Below are positions 48,501 through 55,463 of a DNA stretch of 64,000 nt, one piece after another (position 1 is the stretch's first letter; the number at the start of each line of letters is the position of its first letter). Both the position numbers and the translations under genes were made by a program. The notes beneath the pieces were generated by a model. It was not told the DNA's origin. It did no database searches and saw nothing but the letters and a program-made list of their open reading frames with translations. Source of the stretch: Symsagittifera roscoffensis (taxonomy: Eukaryota; Xenacoelomorpha; Acoela; Convolutidae); the NCBI RefSeq assembly GCF_963678635.1, contig NC_087065.1, forward strand, positions 11,863,579-11,927,578, given 5' to 3'.

Positions 48501-49313
48501 CCTGAATTACTTACACGAAAAACAACAGTTGAAATACCCAAAAACATAAAATTCTACCTTGCAGAAAACGAAACATCACCCCGATTGGAATGCAAATATG
48601 CAGTAAAAACTGATATTGAACAATCACAAATAAATAATTTACAACATTTCCCACTTTATTTAGATTGTCAAAATAATCATTATGAAGTTGATCTACTCGG
48701 AACATCAACTTTCAAACCAATCCCATATTCTCAATGGATAAAAAATAACACCCAACAAAAACGAACAAAACAACACCCGCCTAAGAAAGACCATTTTCCA
48801 CTAATTGAAAAAGAAGATTTAACTGATAAAATAAATTTATCAGGACCACAAACAAATGATTCAAAATACACAATAAATCAAGTTTTTGACCTCCACGACC
48901 CACTTGATACAATACCCTTATCTAAATTAGAAATCGAAAACATTTTTCTCCCCCCAACAGAAATAATTACAATTTCAACACTGAAACAATATCAAAACCT
49001 TGACCCAGTAATTCGACAACTGAAATCATGGCACAAATATAAAACTAAACCTATCAAAGCAGATTCAACCATTCTAGGAAACAAAACACTCCTCCGATAC
49101 TTTCGCAAATTTAACAACACAACAATTAACGAAAATACAGACCTTTTAGAGTATAACCTGAATGAATCTACAGTTCCATGTCTCCCTTTAAGTATGATTC
49201 TTATAGCTTTTAATATTTCACATACACAAAATATTAAAGGACACTCTGGATCAGAAAAAACATATTCAAATTTTATACAAATTTTTATTTCCCAAATGCA
49301 CCAATTTGGATAA
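42477..49313 (+). CDS. gag-pol: Gag-Pol polyprotein: capsid, zinc knuckle, protease, reverse transcriptase, RNase H, start of integrase
   Basis: This is one uninterrupted frame of 2278 residues. Residues 1-600 are N/Q/T-rich with a Q-rich stretch repeating QPIQQQN. Residues 604-785 look like a Ty3-type capsid (FTGTDPEYSVEDYLNAV...GAAQKWF). A CCHC zinc knuckle (CNYCRRYGHSISEC) sits at about 842-855. It is followed by a long N/S/R-rich low-complexity region (about 900-1090). The protease active site DSGA is at 1229-1232. Reverse transcriptase covers about 1580-1790 with YLDD at 1737-1740. RNase H has D1886, the ECTA glutamate and the TDH aspartate at about 1956. The frame ends within the integrase HHCC zinc domain, after both histidines (about 2249 and 2256). 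There is no frame change between gag and pol, so capsid-to-enzyme ratios cannot be set by a gag/pol frameshift. The rest of integrase is in the -1 frame. Confidence 0.95.
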   Translation: MSSTHTPGEESPDDDEIFPFIVDATTDRGQHIFCKNLLLNLFEPGISPCKTEFPDVKIKRQIIDHYLKDICNITQQYGIYSIEFTSPNHNNRKYIIQTDDLDLEFSKVFSEYIKSIQYHNSQRANSIFTNEVFAIIYSYISILENEIPITNVSPTETSKHLRVRHEITLLSSYLNIIKENFTKDDVSQHTKHDLQKILAWFIIDYFTHNIDLIAQARKNFRPQNSNDDTAITEQSDYVWDPEWSHPAFISFPQSISSQAISTISYIRDYVKVIPLTIDATPLNYNTFLPDTQNNSLNSTVIHNENLNGTRNLTQQDIQTPSHFINEEIVHTTTTQQSISPIRPNLTTPRNTNPSQTQVTLQSTVKPSVAPKYSHMDYQTYRPMTIPSKTRKTLTRNNFTDHNYNYTHPSKTYNQPQRNLNQYTRSRNWDNPMTQPNSKNFQTNPPQDHSENYPFFQQNKNKKQTSYQMDYLSSDDDFLQPDIFAPNTQEYRRQGIQKTRTNHRNFSPQPIDAQHQQPIQQQNLINTQSFQPIQQQNPMTAHSYQPLQMQNEIPLPYYLQQHEITRNQLSNFSQMPNAAESLQMTMNPYLMGGSSITSNKPLMVFTGTDPEYSVEDYLNAVTANLILNIGPEPINTPLHQNWIHRRTALIQTTLDGAAQKWFSVLPLEIKSNWKRFTQEFSKMFDSERNKQQQRVLCNEIRILPNETIKQIAVRIETLVRKAYSLNTHDYKNTKMTEILMMTLTPQLRKIAIKKRASHPSSIREPDLDFRKLVDKLEQAEITMKLEETENLKLQYVNRIETTPTNINNIQESETDLVEKITEILNIYEKNPNFKGKPSFKKWCNYCRRYGHSISECRQKQQDNQNKPQKYKEPNKSFYQYMKKDQNLPNKTVHSNNSSGKPLPNNTNYTRNQSPYNSSYRGRSPERRNTQNSSQNHYNRPNSRSNYSRSNSNTQRFVSRSNSQSRNNYYPNNQSRNSSYNRNRNYSYNRNRSYSNNRNQNYPNNQSRNNSYNRSNYNRPNNNYQNRSRNNSQNRHSSYNNRYRNYSQPPHRNNNNYNNSNNRHRSSTPKHQRQINQVQSNPETTSDPPGIDDTVTDTLQLNQINCTSSDSESDTENTLSINMIKVENDYESVIYEQPFSSHIYENQSEFLQNYYTTPINSTPKTQETNEINTTNQTNKNTKTKCLNTNQIYQNIQKEQPKEKIWTIPFLLESPRNKEFQPPDLEIDFLIDSGAESNIINIPTWNEIKTLHPKLTPLETSSKLATAQGSTLINYGKIQLFLLPTRTMEQSKILNKPFKQIFHITDIKYNIIGIPFISKYIPTINILNSKILIKDKYTKTKETSLTFFQRLNKQPPFFSKFYPIFNQQRKHLKPLSGNIYNFSIKQVHQYDKEQNKQKFYMSEFEFRPIHKFFKITISSIKYLKNSNSDIISLHVYNNTPYQVTLPLGLLGYCETNATISPIHEKAYRVNNILQLLDICQSTILNEELSINNIISNENRNTDYFTKTPYFKPTFNISNYTEDQQKFLTMFNFQHSQITQDEFEKLAKQLIEYSSVYATSKFDVGKISSSLHLPLKPDAVFKKQRASKVPIHLHDKVNRLLDILEQYNIISPVNKEEQPKGNTFINPVIILAKGESLKIVLDARYLNSLIDESKCNWPIEPIQVILTKINGKYFTTADMNSAYNQMPLDEQSRRLTQFVIGNQQYEFNRLFYGISIGPAAFSAFMSKIFRPLILKKNAITYLDDVFMQSQTKDEMFNVLEKYHQILQNENLKAAPDKSHFFLTRVKFLGHNIERKTITPLKSRIDAIQKLQPPTNKKKIQEFLGMLNFLSKYVYKMQLYLRPFYNILRQQNNFEWNTEHQTRFEEVKKLLTEQISNTIPDSNQPFYAMCDASNFGIGAALLQSHNGTNKMNLISANSRLFTQAELRLSTLMRECTAIIYTLTEYEFLILGSKHPTVLFTDHKPIIFLFTQKSNPNHRVYRFQLILMKFPNLHIVWTAGKNLALPDTLSRNTPPELLTRKTTVEIPKNIKFYLAENETSPRLECKYAVKTDIEQSQINNLQHFPLYLDCQNNHYEVDLLGTSTFKPIPYSQWIKNNTQQKRTKQHPPKKDHFPLIEKEDLTDKINLSGPQTNDSKYTINQVFDLHDPLDTIPLSKLEIENIFLPPTEIITISTLKQYQNLDPVIRQLKSWHKYKTKPIKADSTILGNKTLLRYFRKFNNTTINENTDLLEYNLNESTVPCLPLSMILIAFNISHTQNIKGHSGSEKTYSNFIQIFISQMHQFG
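49268..49313 (+). other. Frame break between the two halves of integrase; possible -1 slippery site
   Basis: The Gag-Pol frame ends at TAA 49311-49313 inside the integrase zinc domain. The cysteine half (CNDCIVC) and catalytic core lie in the -1 frame, open from 49238. The heptamer A AAT TTT at 49268-49274 is in the correct phase for -1 slippage, and a second T run follows at 49282-49286. Alternatives are loss of one base in the T run in this copy, or a consensus error. Breaking integrase through its zinc domain would be an unusual place for a programmed shift. Confidence 0.6.
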
Positions 49314-49408
49314 AAGTACTATGCAATGACTGTATAGTATGTCAACTAAATAAACCTTACCCAAATCAAAAACAAATAGCACAAAAACAAGATTTTAAAG
49401 GACAAAGT

Positions 49409-50698
49409 TTGTACTTTAATCATCGTATCTCATTTGATACTAAAGGACCAATTTCACCCTCATCCGAAGGAAACTCCTACATTATGGTAATTGTTGACGC
49501 ATTTACACATTATGTAGCAATTAACCCAGTACCACATTGTAACGCTTATTACGCTTACACAACACTCTATGAACACTGGATAGCAAAATTCGGACTACCA
49601 GAAATTTTAGTTACAGACAACGGTACAGAATTCATAAATAATGAAATTATCACACTATGTCATTTATATAACATTAAACACAAACCACGTACATCTCATG
49701 CACCTTGGACAAACGGCTTAGTCGAAGGTATGAACCGTTCATTACAAGAATATCTTAGATGTATCATCAACGGAAATGATACAAAATATACCGAATGGTC
49801 AGCAGATGTAAAATTATTTCCCTTAGCATATAATTCACAAATAACGACAACTTTAGGAATGTCACCATACGAAATGGTTTTTAACCAAAAGCCACGCAAA
49901 CCAATAATGTTTACAGCAAATTCTCATAAAAACGCACAAGGTTATTGTCAACCAAATAAAGACTCAATTTGTTATAACCTACCCTTACATACACACGATG
50001 AAGATCATTTTCATCACCCACAAATTCTTAAACTAGCCTCCGGTACACACACCGAATGGATTCTAAATAGAGATAAAAAACACAATGAAATTTATCAAAA
50101 AATAACAAAAAAGTTATTACAAAGACAAAACATTAATGAACAAATCAATTCACGTTTTACACCAGCCTCCGAATTAAAAATTGGAACATTTGTTTTAATA
50201 CCTAATTTTAATACTCAAAAAGGAATTTCTAAAAAATTACAACCCCTTCGAAAAGGACCATACCAAATAATTGCAAAACCCACTGATGTCACATATAAAA
50301 TTACCGACTCAAACAAAAAAGAAATCGTTCAACATCGAAACAACCTACTACCTTATTACCCAAAAGAATACGCACTCCGCGAATTAACTCAATTATATTC
50401 TTTCACAGGATTAAAAATCATTCAAAATGAACCACATCTGAAAAACACAGAACAAAATGATAACCCCACCGAAAATCAAAACACAAAACCAACCGCCACC
50501 AAAAAAAATACACAAAACCATAAAGAATCTCCAAAACAAAGAAAAAATAGAAAAATGACCGAACAAATAATACCCCAAGAACAAATCGACAAATCAGAAA
50601 ATAGAAAAACAACAAGACTCCGAAATCAACCACGTAAAAACTATAAAATATTCATCCCCCAATCTAAAATTTTAAAGAAAGTGGAATTTCAAAAGTAA
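49409..50698 (+). CDS. Integrase catalytic core and C-terminal domain (-1 frame)
   Basis: From the first ATG this is 429 aa, but the frame is open from 49238 and includes the two zinc-binding cysteines before the ATG. The normal product is therefore probably a continuation of Gag-Pol and not a free protein. The DDE triad is intact: D10, D70 (in VTDNGTEF) and E106, with the standard 35-residue spacing between the last two. The C-terminal part has a GPY/F-type module (KGPYQII, about residue 290), typical of Ty3/gypsy integrases. It is followed by a Lys/Arg/Asn-rich tail of about 90 residues. No chromodomain is evident. Confidence 0.9.
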   Translation: MYFNHRISFDTKGPISPSSEGNSYIMVIVDAFTHYVAINPVPHCNAYYAYTTLYEHWIAKFGLPEILVTDNGTEFINNEIITLCHLYNIKHKPRTSHAPWTNGLVEGMNRSLQEYLRCIINGNDTKYTEWSADVKLFPLAYNSQITTTLGMSPYEMVFNQKPRKPIMFTANSHKNAQGYCQPNKDSICYNLPLHTHDEDHFHHPQILKLASGTHTEWILNRDKKHNEIYQKITKKLLQRQNINEQINSRFTPASELKIGTFVLIPNFNTQKGISKKLQPLRKGPYQIIAKPTDVTYKITDSNKKEIVQHRNNLLPYYPKEYALRELTQLYSFTGLKIIQNEPHLKNTEQNDNPTENQNTKPTATKKNTQNHKESPKQRKNRKMTEQIIPQEQIDKSENRKTTRLRNQPRKNYKIFIPQSKILKKVEFQK

Positions 50699-51297
50699 TT
50701 TTAACATTATACTTCACTATCTTGAAACCTCCGAAACATTTTTCATTTACATTTTTCAAAATAACATGCTGACAAGTACGCAATAATTCTTAGTTCAAAA
50801 TAGACCAATAGGATTCATCCAATCCGTCACTTTCTCTAACTCAAACTAAGACCAATTAGACGAATCATATAAAACTCCAGGCACATCTATAACTATAACT
50901 TTACGACCTCCAGGTCAAAAATAAGCAAACCACTCCAACTTGACAACTAAAATAAATATCACCATAATACCGTACCCCTCCCTTATCTAATAACCCAAAG
51001 ATCAACAATATTTCCCCAACTCAGACCACGAATACCCCCAAAGCAAATTTGTTAACTTAGCCTAAAGTAACAAAATGAACATTTTAATTAGCCTAAAGTA
51101 TAAAAATCTCACCATACCCCGGATCATTTGACAAACAAAAATAAAGAAAAAGACGACCTCCCAGTCACCATGAAAATTGCCCCCAACAATTTTTTACAAA
51201 ACTCAACCCACTTGTCAAAAAACTAATAAATAATCCGACCACACTAGAAAATCGCCTCAAACAGCAAAAAATATTCGACCAAGAGATCATTTCTTAA
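50699..51297 (+). other. Non-coding spacer between pol and the 3' genes
   Basis: About 600 bp lie between the integrase and the first small membrane protein. The words TAGCCTAAAGTA (near 51058 and 51100) and GACGACCTCC/TACGACCTCCAG occur twice. A spacer here would suit a splice acceptor or internal promoter for the 3' genes, but no strong acceptor is obvious. Confidence 0.4.
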
Positions 51298-51528
51298 ATG
51301 CTCTTCTCTCAATCAGTTACTCAAATACTCATAAATCTTAAACATTTTTTTACAATACTTGAAACCTTTATAATATTTCTTTTTGATATACTTGAATCTT
51401 TTCTAATAATCCTAATCATTTTTTGTAACATTTTTTTAATTTTCTACACTATACTCGAACTATTCCTCCAACTTTCCAAAACCCTTGATTACATCCACAG
51501 GTACGAGTCATATAACTTGTCTAAATGA
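51298..51528 (+). CDS. Small hydrophobic membrane protein, 76 aa
   Basis: Starting MLFSQSVTQ, the protein is dominated by two long Ile/Leu/Phe segments (about residues 13-35 and 38-62), with a short polar tail ending in YESYNLSK. It should sit in a membrane, perhaps as a hairpin. Its TGA overlaps the ATG of the next gene (ATGA at 51525-51528), an arrangement seen where ribosomes stop and restart. Size and hydrophobicity recall viral ion-channel-type (viroporin-like) proteins, but there is no sequence match I can name. AT-rich T runs can give hydrophobic frames by chance. Here the T-rich sequence contrasts with the A-rich rest of the element, which supports selection for hydrophobicity. Confidence 0.55.
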   Translation: MLFSQSVTQILINLKHFFTILETFIIFLFDILESFLIILIIFCNIFLIFYTILELFLQLSKTLDYIHRYESYNLSK

Positions 51529-51713
51529 TACGAACAATTTTCAGTAGAACCGATATTTTTTTATTGTTTGTAATTTTCATAGCATTCTTATCATCCCTCA
51601 TTTTGACAATATGTAAATGTATAAAGAAAGCAATCTTCACATTTGCCCTAGCAACAATCCTTCTAATTCTTTTTTTGGAAGAATATTATAATAAACATAA
51701 ACCTTCCCACTAA
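51525..51713 (+). CDS. Second small hydrophobic membrane protein, 62 aa
   Basis: This overlaps the previous gene by the four bases ATGA, shifted to the -1 frame. It starts MIRTIFSRTD and has two hydrophobic segments (about residues 11-29 and 36-51) around a short KCIKK loop, with a charged tail. The layout is the same as in its neighbour, so the pair may act together in a membrane, but they are not clearly paralogous by sequence. The TAA at 51711-51713 is followed almost at once by the next open frame. Confidence 0.55.
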   Translation: MIRTIFSRTDIFLLFVIFIAFLSSLILTICKCIKKAIFTFALATILLILFLEEYYNKHKPSH

Positions 51714-51718
51714 AGTAA

Positions 51719-52855
51719 CAATTCAAAAATCCATCAAAAATTGCTACCCAACAGTCACAAAGTCAGTCTTCACCGACATCATCCCAAGATAACCAAACAC
51801 CACCTTCAATTACTCAAAATCCTCAAACATCTACACGAATTTCTTTTCAAGACAATCCATACACTTTTGAAGAACGACATGCTCGTTTATCAGAACCACT
51901 AGAACCAGTTCAACGACAAGCACCTTTAAGCGAACCAACATATAACCTATACCCAACACTACCACAAGAACTAAATAGAATAAGAAATTCTAGTCAAAAC
52001 CAAAATACAGTCGAAATAAATAGACAAATTATACATCCTCGACGAAACAGAAATTTTCAAACTCCCCGAGTTCATTTTGATATACCTCAATCCCCATCAC
52101 AAAACACTCCAGAAAACCCCATTGGTATATTACCAGAAACCCCTACGCTTCTTTCACAACGTAGCACCTCAAGCCTACCATCAGATTACTTAGGTTCAAC
52201 ACCAACATCTGAGCAAATACGTGAAAATCCTTTCAACCCTACAAACCAAACATCACGATTTCCATATTGGACTACACATTCATTTACACAAGGTGAACCA
52301 AATTTATTCAATGACCCCATAGATATTTCTACGGATACAACAACATCCTCATCACTACCAGAAACATTATCACTACCATCAACACCATCAATAAGCAAGA
52401 TTTCACCACCACCTTTTAACTTAAATTTTCCAAATAATCTCGACGCCAGATATCGAGAACAATCATCAATAAATATTCCTTTAAGACTAGATTGGAATAC
52501 ATTTACAGCACCTCCACCACTATTTGGACAACATCAAGAAAGTAACCTCCTTCATAACTGGGCACTTAATAGATTACAATATCGCCAAGATATTCACAAC
52601 GATATCCGTGATCACAATATTCAAATACTCCAACAAAACAGTTTACAATTAAAGTTTGAAATCACAGTTAAGTTAAATAATATTACCCAACATCCCTACC
52701 CATTAAATCCACCTAACATAACAGCACAATCACTACCACCACCGTTTATAACTACTGAAGTAATATACAAATACGACAGATATACCAAAAAAACAATTGG
52801 CTACATTACATTTTATAATCCATACTCAGGATTATCATACACATGTATATTCTAA
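51719..52855 (+). CDS. 378-codon open frame with no ATG; Pro/Ser/Gln-rich unknown protein
   Basis: This frame is open from just after a TAA (51716-51718) to TAA at 52853-52855 and contains no ATG that I can find. Its length in such AT-rich DNA makes chance unlikely. The first 230 residues are rich in Pro, Ser, Thr, Gln and Asn (for example FEERHARLSEPLEPVQRQ). The last 150 look more folded, ending in FYNPYSGLSYTCIF. It overlaps the envelope start by 13 bases. Lack of ATG implies expression from a spliced mRNA, a non-AUG start or a frame lost in this copy. Shifting from the upstream small gene is blocked by the stop at 51716. No family is recognised. Confidence 0.65.
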   Translation, partial: QFKNPSKIATQQSQSQSSPTSSQDNQTPPSITQNPQTSTRISFQDNPYTFEERHARLSEPLEPVQRQAPLSEPTYNLYPTLPQELNRIRNSSQNQNTVEINRQIIHPRRNRNFQTPRVHFDIPQSPSQNTPENPIGILPETPTLLSQRSTSSLPSDYLGSTPTSEQIRENPFNPTNQTSRFPYWTTHSFTQGEPNLFNDPIDISTDTTTSSSLPETLSLPSTPSISKISPPPFNLNFPNNLDARYREQSSINIPLRLDWNTFTAPPPLFGQHQESNLLHNWALNRLQYRQDIHNDIRDHNIQILQQNSLQLKFEITVKLNNITQHPYPLNPPNITAQSLPPPFITTEVIYKYDRYTKKTIGYITFYNPYSGLSYTCIF

Positions 52856-54852
52856 AATTATTAATTTTTCTCCAACTCCTTTTTCTAGTAATCTCAAATC
52901 AAAACATAAACCCTTCCCCTCGAACAGGACCACAAGATTTATTAGTAACACATTACGATTGTGAAGAAAATGAACAAAAAACACTACATAAATATGCAAT
53001 AAATCAAGTATCACAATGTGAAACAGAACCACAAGCTATAGAAACCACAGATGTAATAGCAACACTCTATTCAAAAGCCCGAGCAACAACAGTTACAGGT
53101 TATAAATTCACAGCAACATTTTCCGAAAAGAAAGTACATTGTTCACAAGTCTCGAACGGAAACAAAAACCGACTTGACCATGAATCATTCTATCAAAGTA
53201 ATATAGAACGTCTTTTACATCTCAATCCCGACGATTGTAAAAATGAATTACTTAGACTAAACATCACACGAAATAAAAACTCCCAAAGAAAGTTAGTTAA
53301 TTTTCAAGTTTTTCCAGACTCTGTACATCAATCACAACTTGAAAGACACCAAGGACATATAAAACTAGACGAAAAATACCCGTATAACGGCGCACACGGA
53401 CGATTAACCTATGACCTACACGATAAACATTGGATACCACACATTGGTATAAATGACCCATCAAACTGCAAAGCAGACACAAAAAATAAAGGATACCAAG
53501 AAATAATGTTTTTCGATTGGAAAATACAACTCGAAAAAATACAACTAACACGAGATTTATCAGATAATACAATGATCTATCAAGGAATCCGATTACCTTG
53601 TAAAAATGATCAAGGTTATTGCGACCCTACAACGAGAACGCAAGCAACAATTGTTTGGTTCCCCGAAGATACATGTACAACATTTCAAGTAGCAAAAATA
53701 CACGCTCGCATGATAAAATTTCACGAAAAATATTTTATACAATCAATTCCATATGAACAAGTCCATCCATCACGAAAACTAAGTTCTAATTTTAGAAACA
53801 TAGACAATATAGAAAATAAATTGACACGTTTTCAAATATATCAAGAAACAGAACTTGCATGTAAATACAGAAACCCACTTCACAAAACACAATACTCCGA
53901 GATATTAGTTGAATACGAAAAAGGATTCGACATGACCACTGGAAAAGTAAAAATCGACCCATATGCCACAGGTCATCCTCTAAACGAAGGAACATCCTAT
54001 ATACCAGTTAATTTTGAAAAAAGCAACGGACAACCTGGTGGACATCTAAAACCCCATGACACCAGAAGCACACGCTTACAAGAATTATCACTAATGAATA
54101 CTACATATTTCGGTAATATCCACTATGATATTCATTTAGATATGAAACTAGATTATACAATTAGCCGAATTTTTCAAGAAATGTCACTCTCCGAATTAGA
54201 AACACTACACCAACTATGCGAATTAGAACGAACACAAATATTACAATCACTTGCACTAGCAGTATTAAAAATACCCTATGCAGGATACTTATTATCTGGA
54301 AATAGATCAAATTTTTTAGACTATGAAGGAAACATCTTATGGTTTTATACTTGTACTAAAAAAATATCACCACTATACGTTTTTGAAGATAAAAGATGTT
54401 ATAAAAGAATCCCTATCTTTTATAAGAATAAAGTACATTTCGTGGATACACTTTCACGAAGAACCTATTTCTGGGATACCGCAGTCCCATGTGGATCAGA
54501 AAACAGCCACAATGTAGTACAACTAAACCCTGATGAAAATAAATATTATCTTCTCACTCCATATCCCACATTAATGCAATCACTCAAAAAATTTTCACCA
54601 GAAAGCATTCGCGCTATTGCTCGAAACCCAAATATAGACTTACAATCAATAGGAATCTATTCAAAATCAGATATTCAACATCACATTAGAACACAACAAT
54701 TCCAAGAATTATTAACACAAATGGACACTATACAAAGACAATCAATAGACCAAAATTTACGCAAACTTGCAGAAACCGCAGGATTTGCCGATATCTACAC
54801 GCAAGACTATAGCGGATATTTTAAAGACATTAAAGATTATATATATATCTAA
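52843..54852 (+). CDS. env: Envelope-like glycoprotein, ectodomain (669 aa)
   Basis: The frame begins with a strong signal peptide (MYILKLLIFLQLLFLVISN) and has many cysteines and N-glycosylation sequons (for example N140 in LNITR, and NTT and NRS further on). It lies after pol, where envelopes are found. No membrane anchor occurs in this frame. The membrane segment is in the -1 frame directly downstream (54843-55463), joined at the (TA)n tract 54837-54848. The C-terminal half, with CELER at residue 459 followed by a hydrophobic AGYLLSGN segment, a CY pair and YYLLTPYP, reminds me of glycoproteins of chuvirus-type negative-strand RNA viruses, which are known to have been captured by some LTR elements. 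That link is from memory and needs a profile search. Entry function is inference. Confidence 0.75.
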   Translation: MYILKLLIFLQLLFLVISNQNINPSPRTGPQDLLVTHYDCEENEQKTLHKYAINQVSQCETEPQAIETTDVIATLYSKARATTVTGYKFTATFSEKKVHCSQVSNGNKNRLDHESFYQSNIERLLHLNPDDCKNELLRLNITRNKNSQRKLVNFQVFPDSVHQSQLERHQGHIKLDEKYPYNGAHGRLTYDLHDKHWIPHIGINDPSNCKADTKNKGYQEIMFFDWKIQLEKIQLTRDLSDNTMIYQGIRLPCKNDQGYCDPTTRTQATIVWFPEDTCTTFQVAKIHARMIKFHEKYFIQSIPYEQVHPSRKLSSNFRNIDNIENKLTRFQIYQETELACKYRNPLHKTQYSEILVEYEKGFDMTTGKVKIDPYATGHPLNEGTSYIPVNFEKSNGQPGGHLKPHDTRSTRLQELSLMNTTYFGNIHYDIHLDMKLDYTISRIFQEMSLSELETLHQLCELERTQILQSLALAVLKIPYAGYLLSGNRSNFLDYEGNILWFYTCTKKISPLYVFEDKRCYKRIPIFYKNKVHFVDTLSRRTYFWDTAVPCGSENSHNVVQLNPDENKYYLLTPYPTLMQSLKKFSPESIRAIARNPNIDLQSIGIYSKSDIQHHIRTQQFQELLTQMDTIQRQSIDQNLRKLAETAGFADIYTQDYSGYFKDIKDYIYI

Positions 54853-55463
54853 ACGGTGAAAAATACCGTCCCCAAGATATATCACCAATTAACATTTTTA
54901 GCTTTGTTACACTCAAAAATGAGATCCTCGATTTTCTAGGATGGCCCTACTACATCTTAGAAAAATTGACTATTTTATACGCAATGTTTAACTTTATTGG
55001 ATTTCTTTTCTCACTTTTAAAAGGAATCTACAACACATGTGCTATACACACACAAGTCAATCGACAAGCAAGTGTAGCACGCATACTCTTTGCAGGATTT
55101 TTTGGAATCTTTTCTACATCTATAAACAAAATTCTTTTAGACGCACAAATAAAGGAATATAACACAAAAATAGCAACACGACAAAATACATACGACGAAG
55201 AACATAACAATGTAGACATAACGCCAACGGCACCACAATTACCACCCCTACCAAATAACCATCCACTATCCCTAGTCCCACGAAATTTTCGAAATTTAGC
55301 CATCACACATAATCCAAATTTTCGACTCACCACATCACAAAGTCCCATTCAACATATAATGACACACCAGTCACAAGATGATAATACTTATGAACAAATT
55401 ATTGAACAACCCCATACCACCGCTTTTCAGTCTCAAAATAATCATTTTTTTAGCCCACGATGA
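54843..55463 (+). CDS. Envelope membrane anchor and cytoplasmic tail (-1 frame)
   Basis: The first ATG is at 54966 (165 aa), but the frame is open across the end of the envelope frame and reads sensibly from there. It has a membrane-proximal stretch, then a hydrophobic segment (LYAMFNFIGFLFSLLKG), a second hydrophobic segment (ARILFAGFFGIFS) and a polar, Pro-rich tail. Position and content suggest it is the C-terminal part of the envelope protein, separated by a change in the TA dinucleotide tract. Its TGA overlaps the ATG of the next gene as ATGA (55460-55463). Confidence 0.65.
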   Translation: MYLNGEKYRPQDISPINIFSFVTLKNEILDFLGWPYYILEKLTILYAMFNFIGFLFSLLKGIYNTCAIHTQVNRQASVARILFAGFFGIFSTSINKILLDAQIKEYNTKIATRQNTYDEEHNNVDITPTAPQLPPLPNNHPLSLVPRNFRNLAITHNPNFRLTTSQSPIQHIMTHQSQDDNTYEQIIEQPHTTAFQSQNNHFFSPR

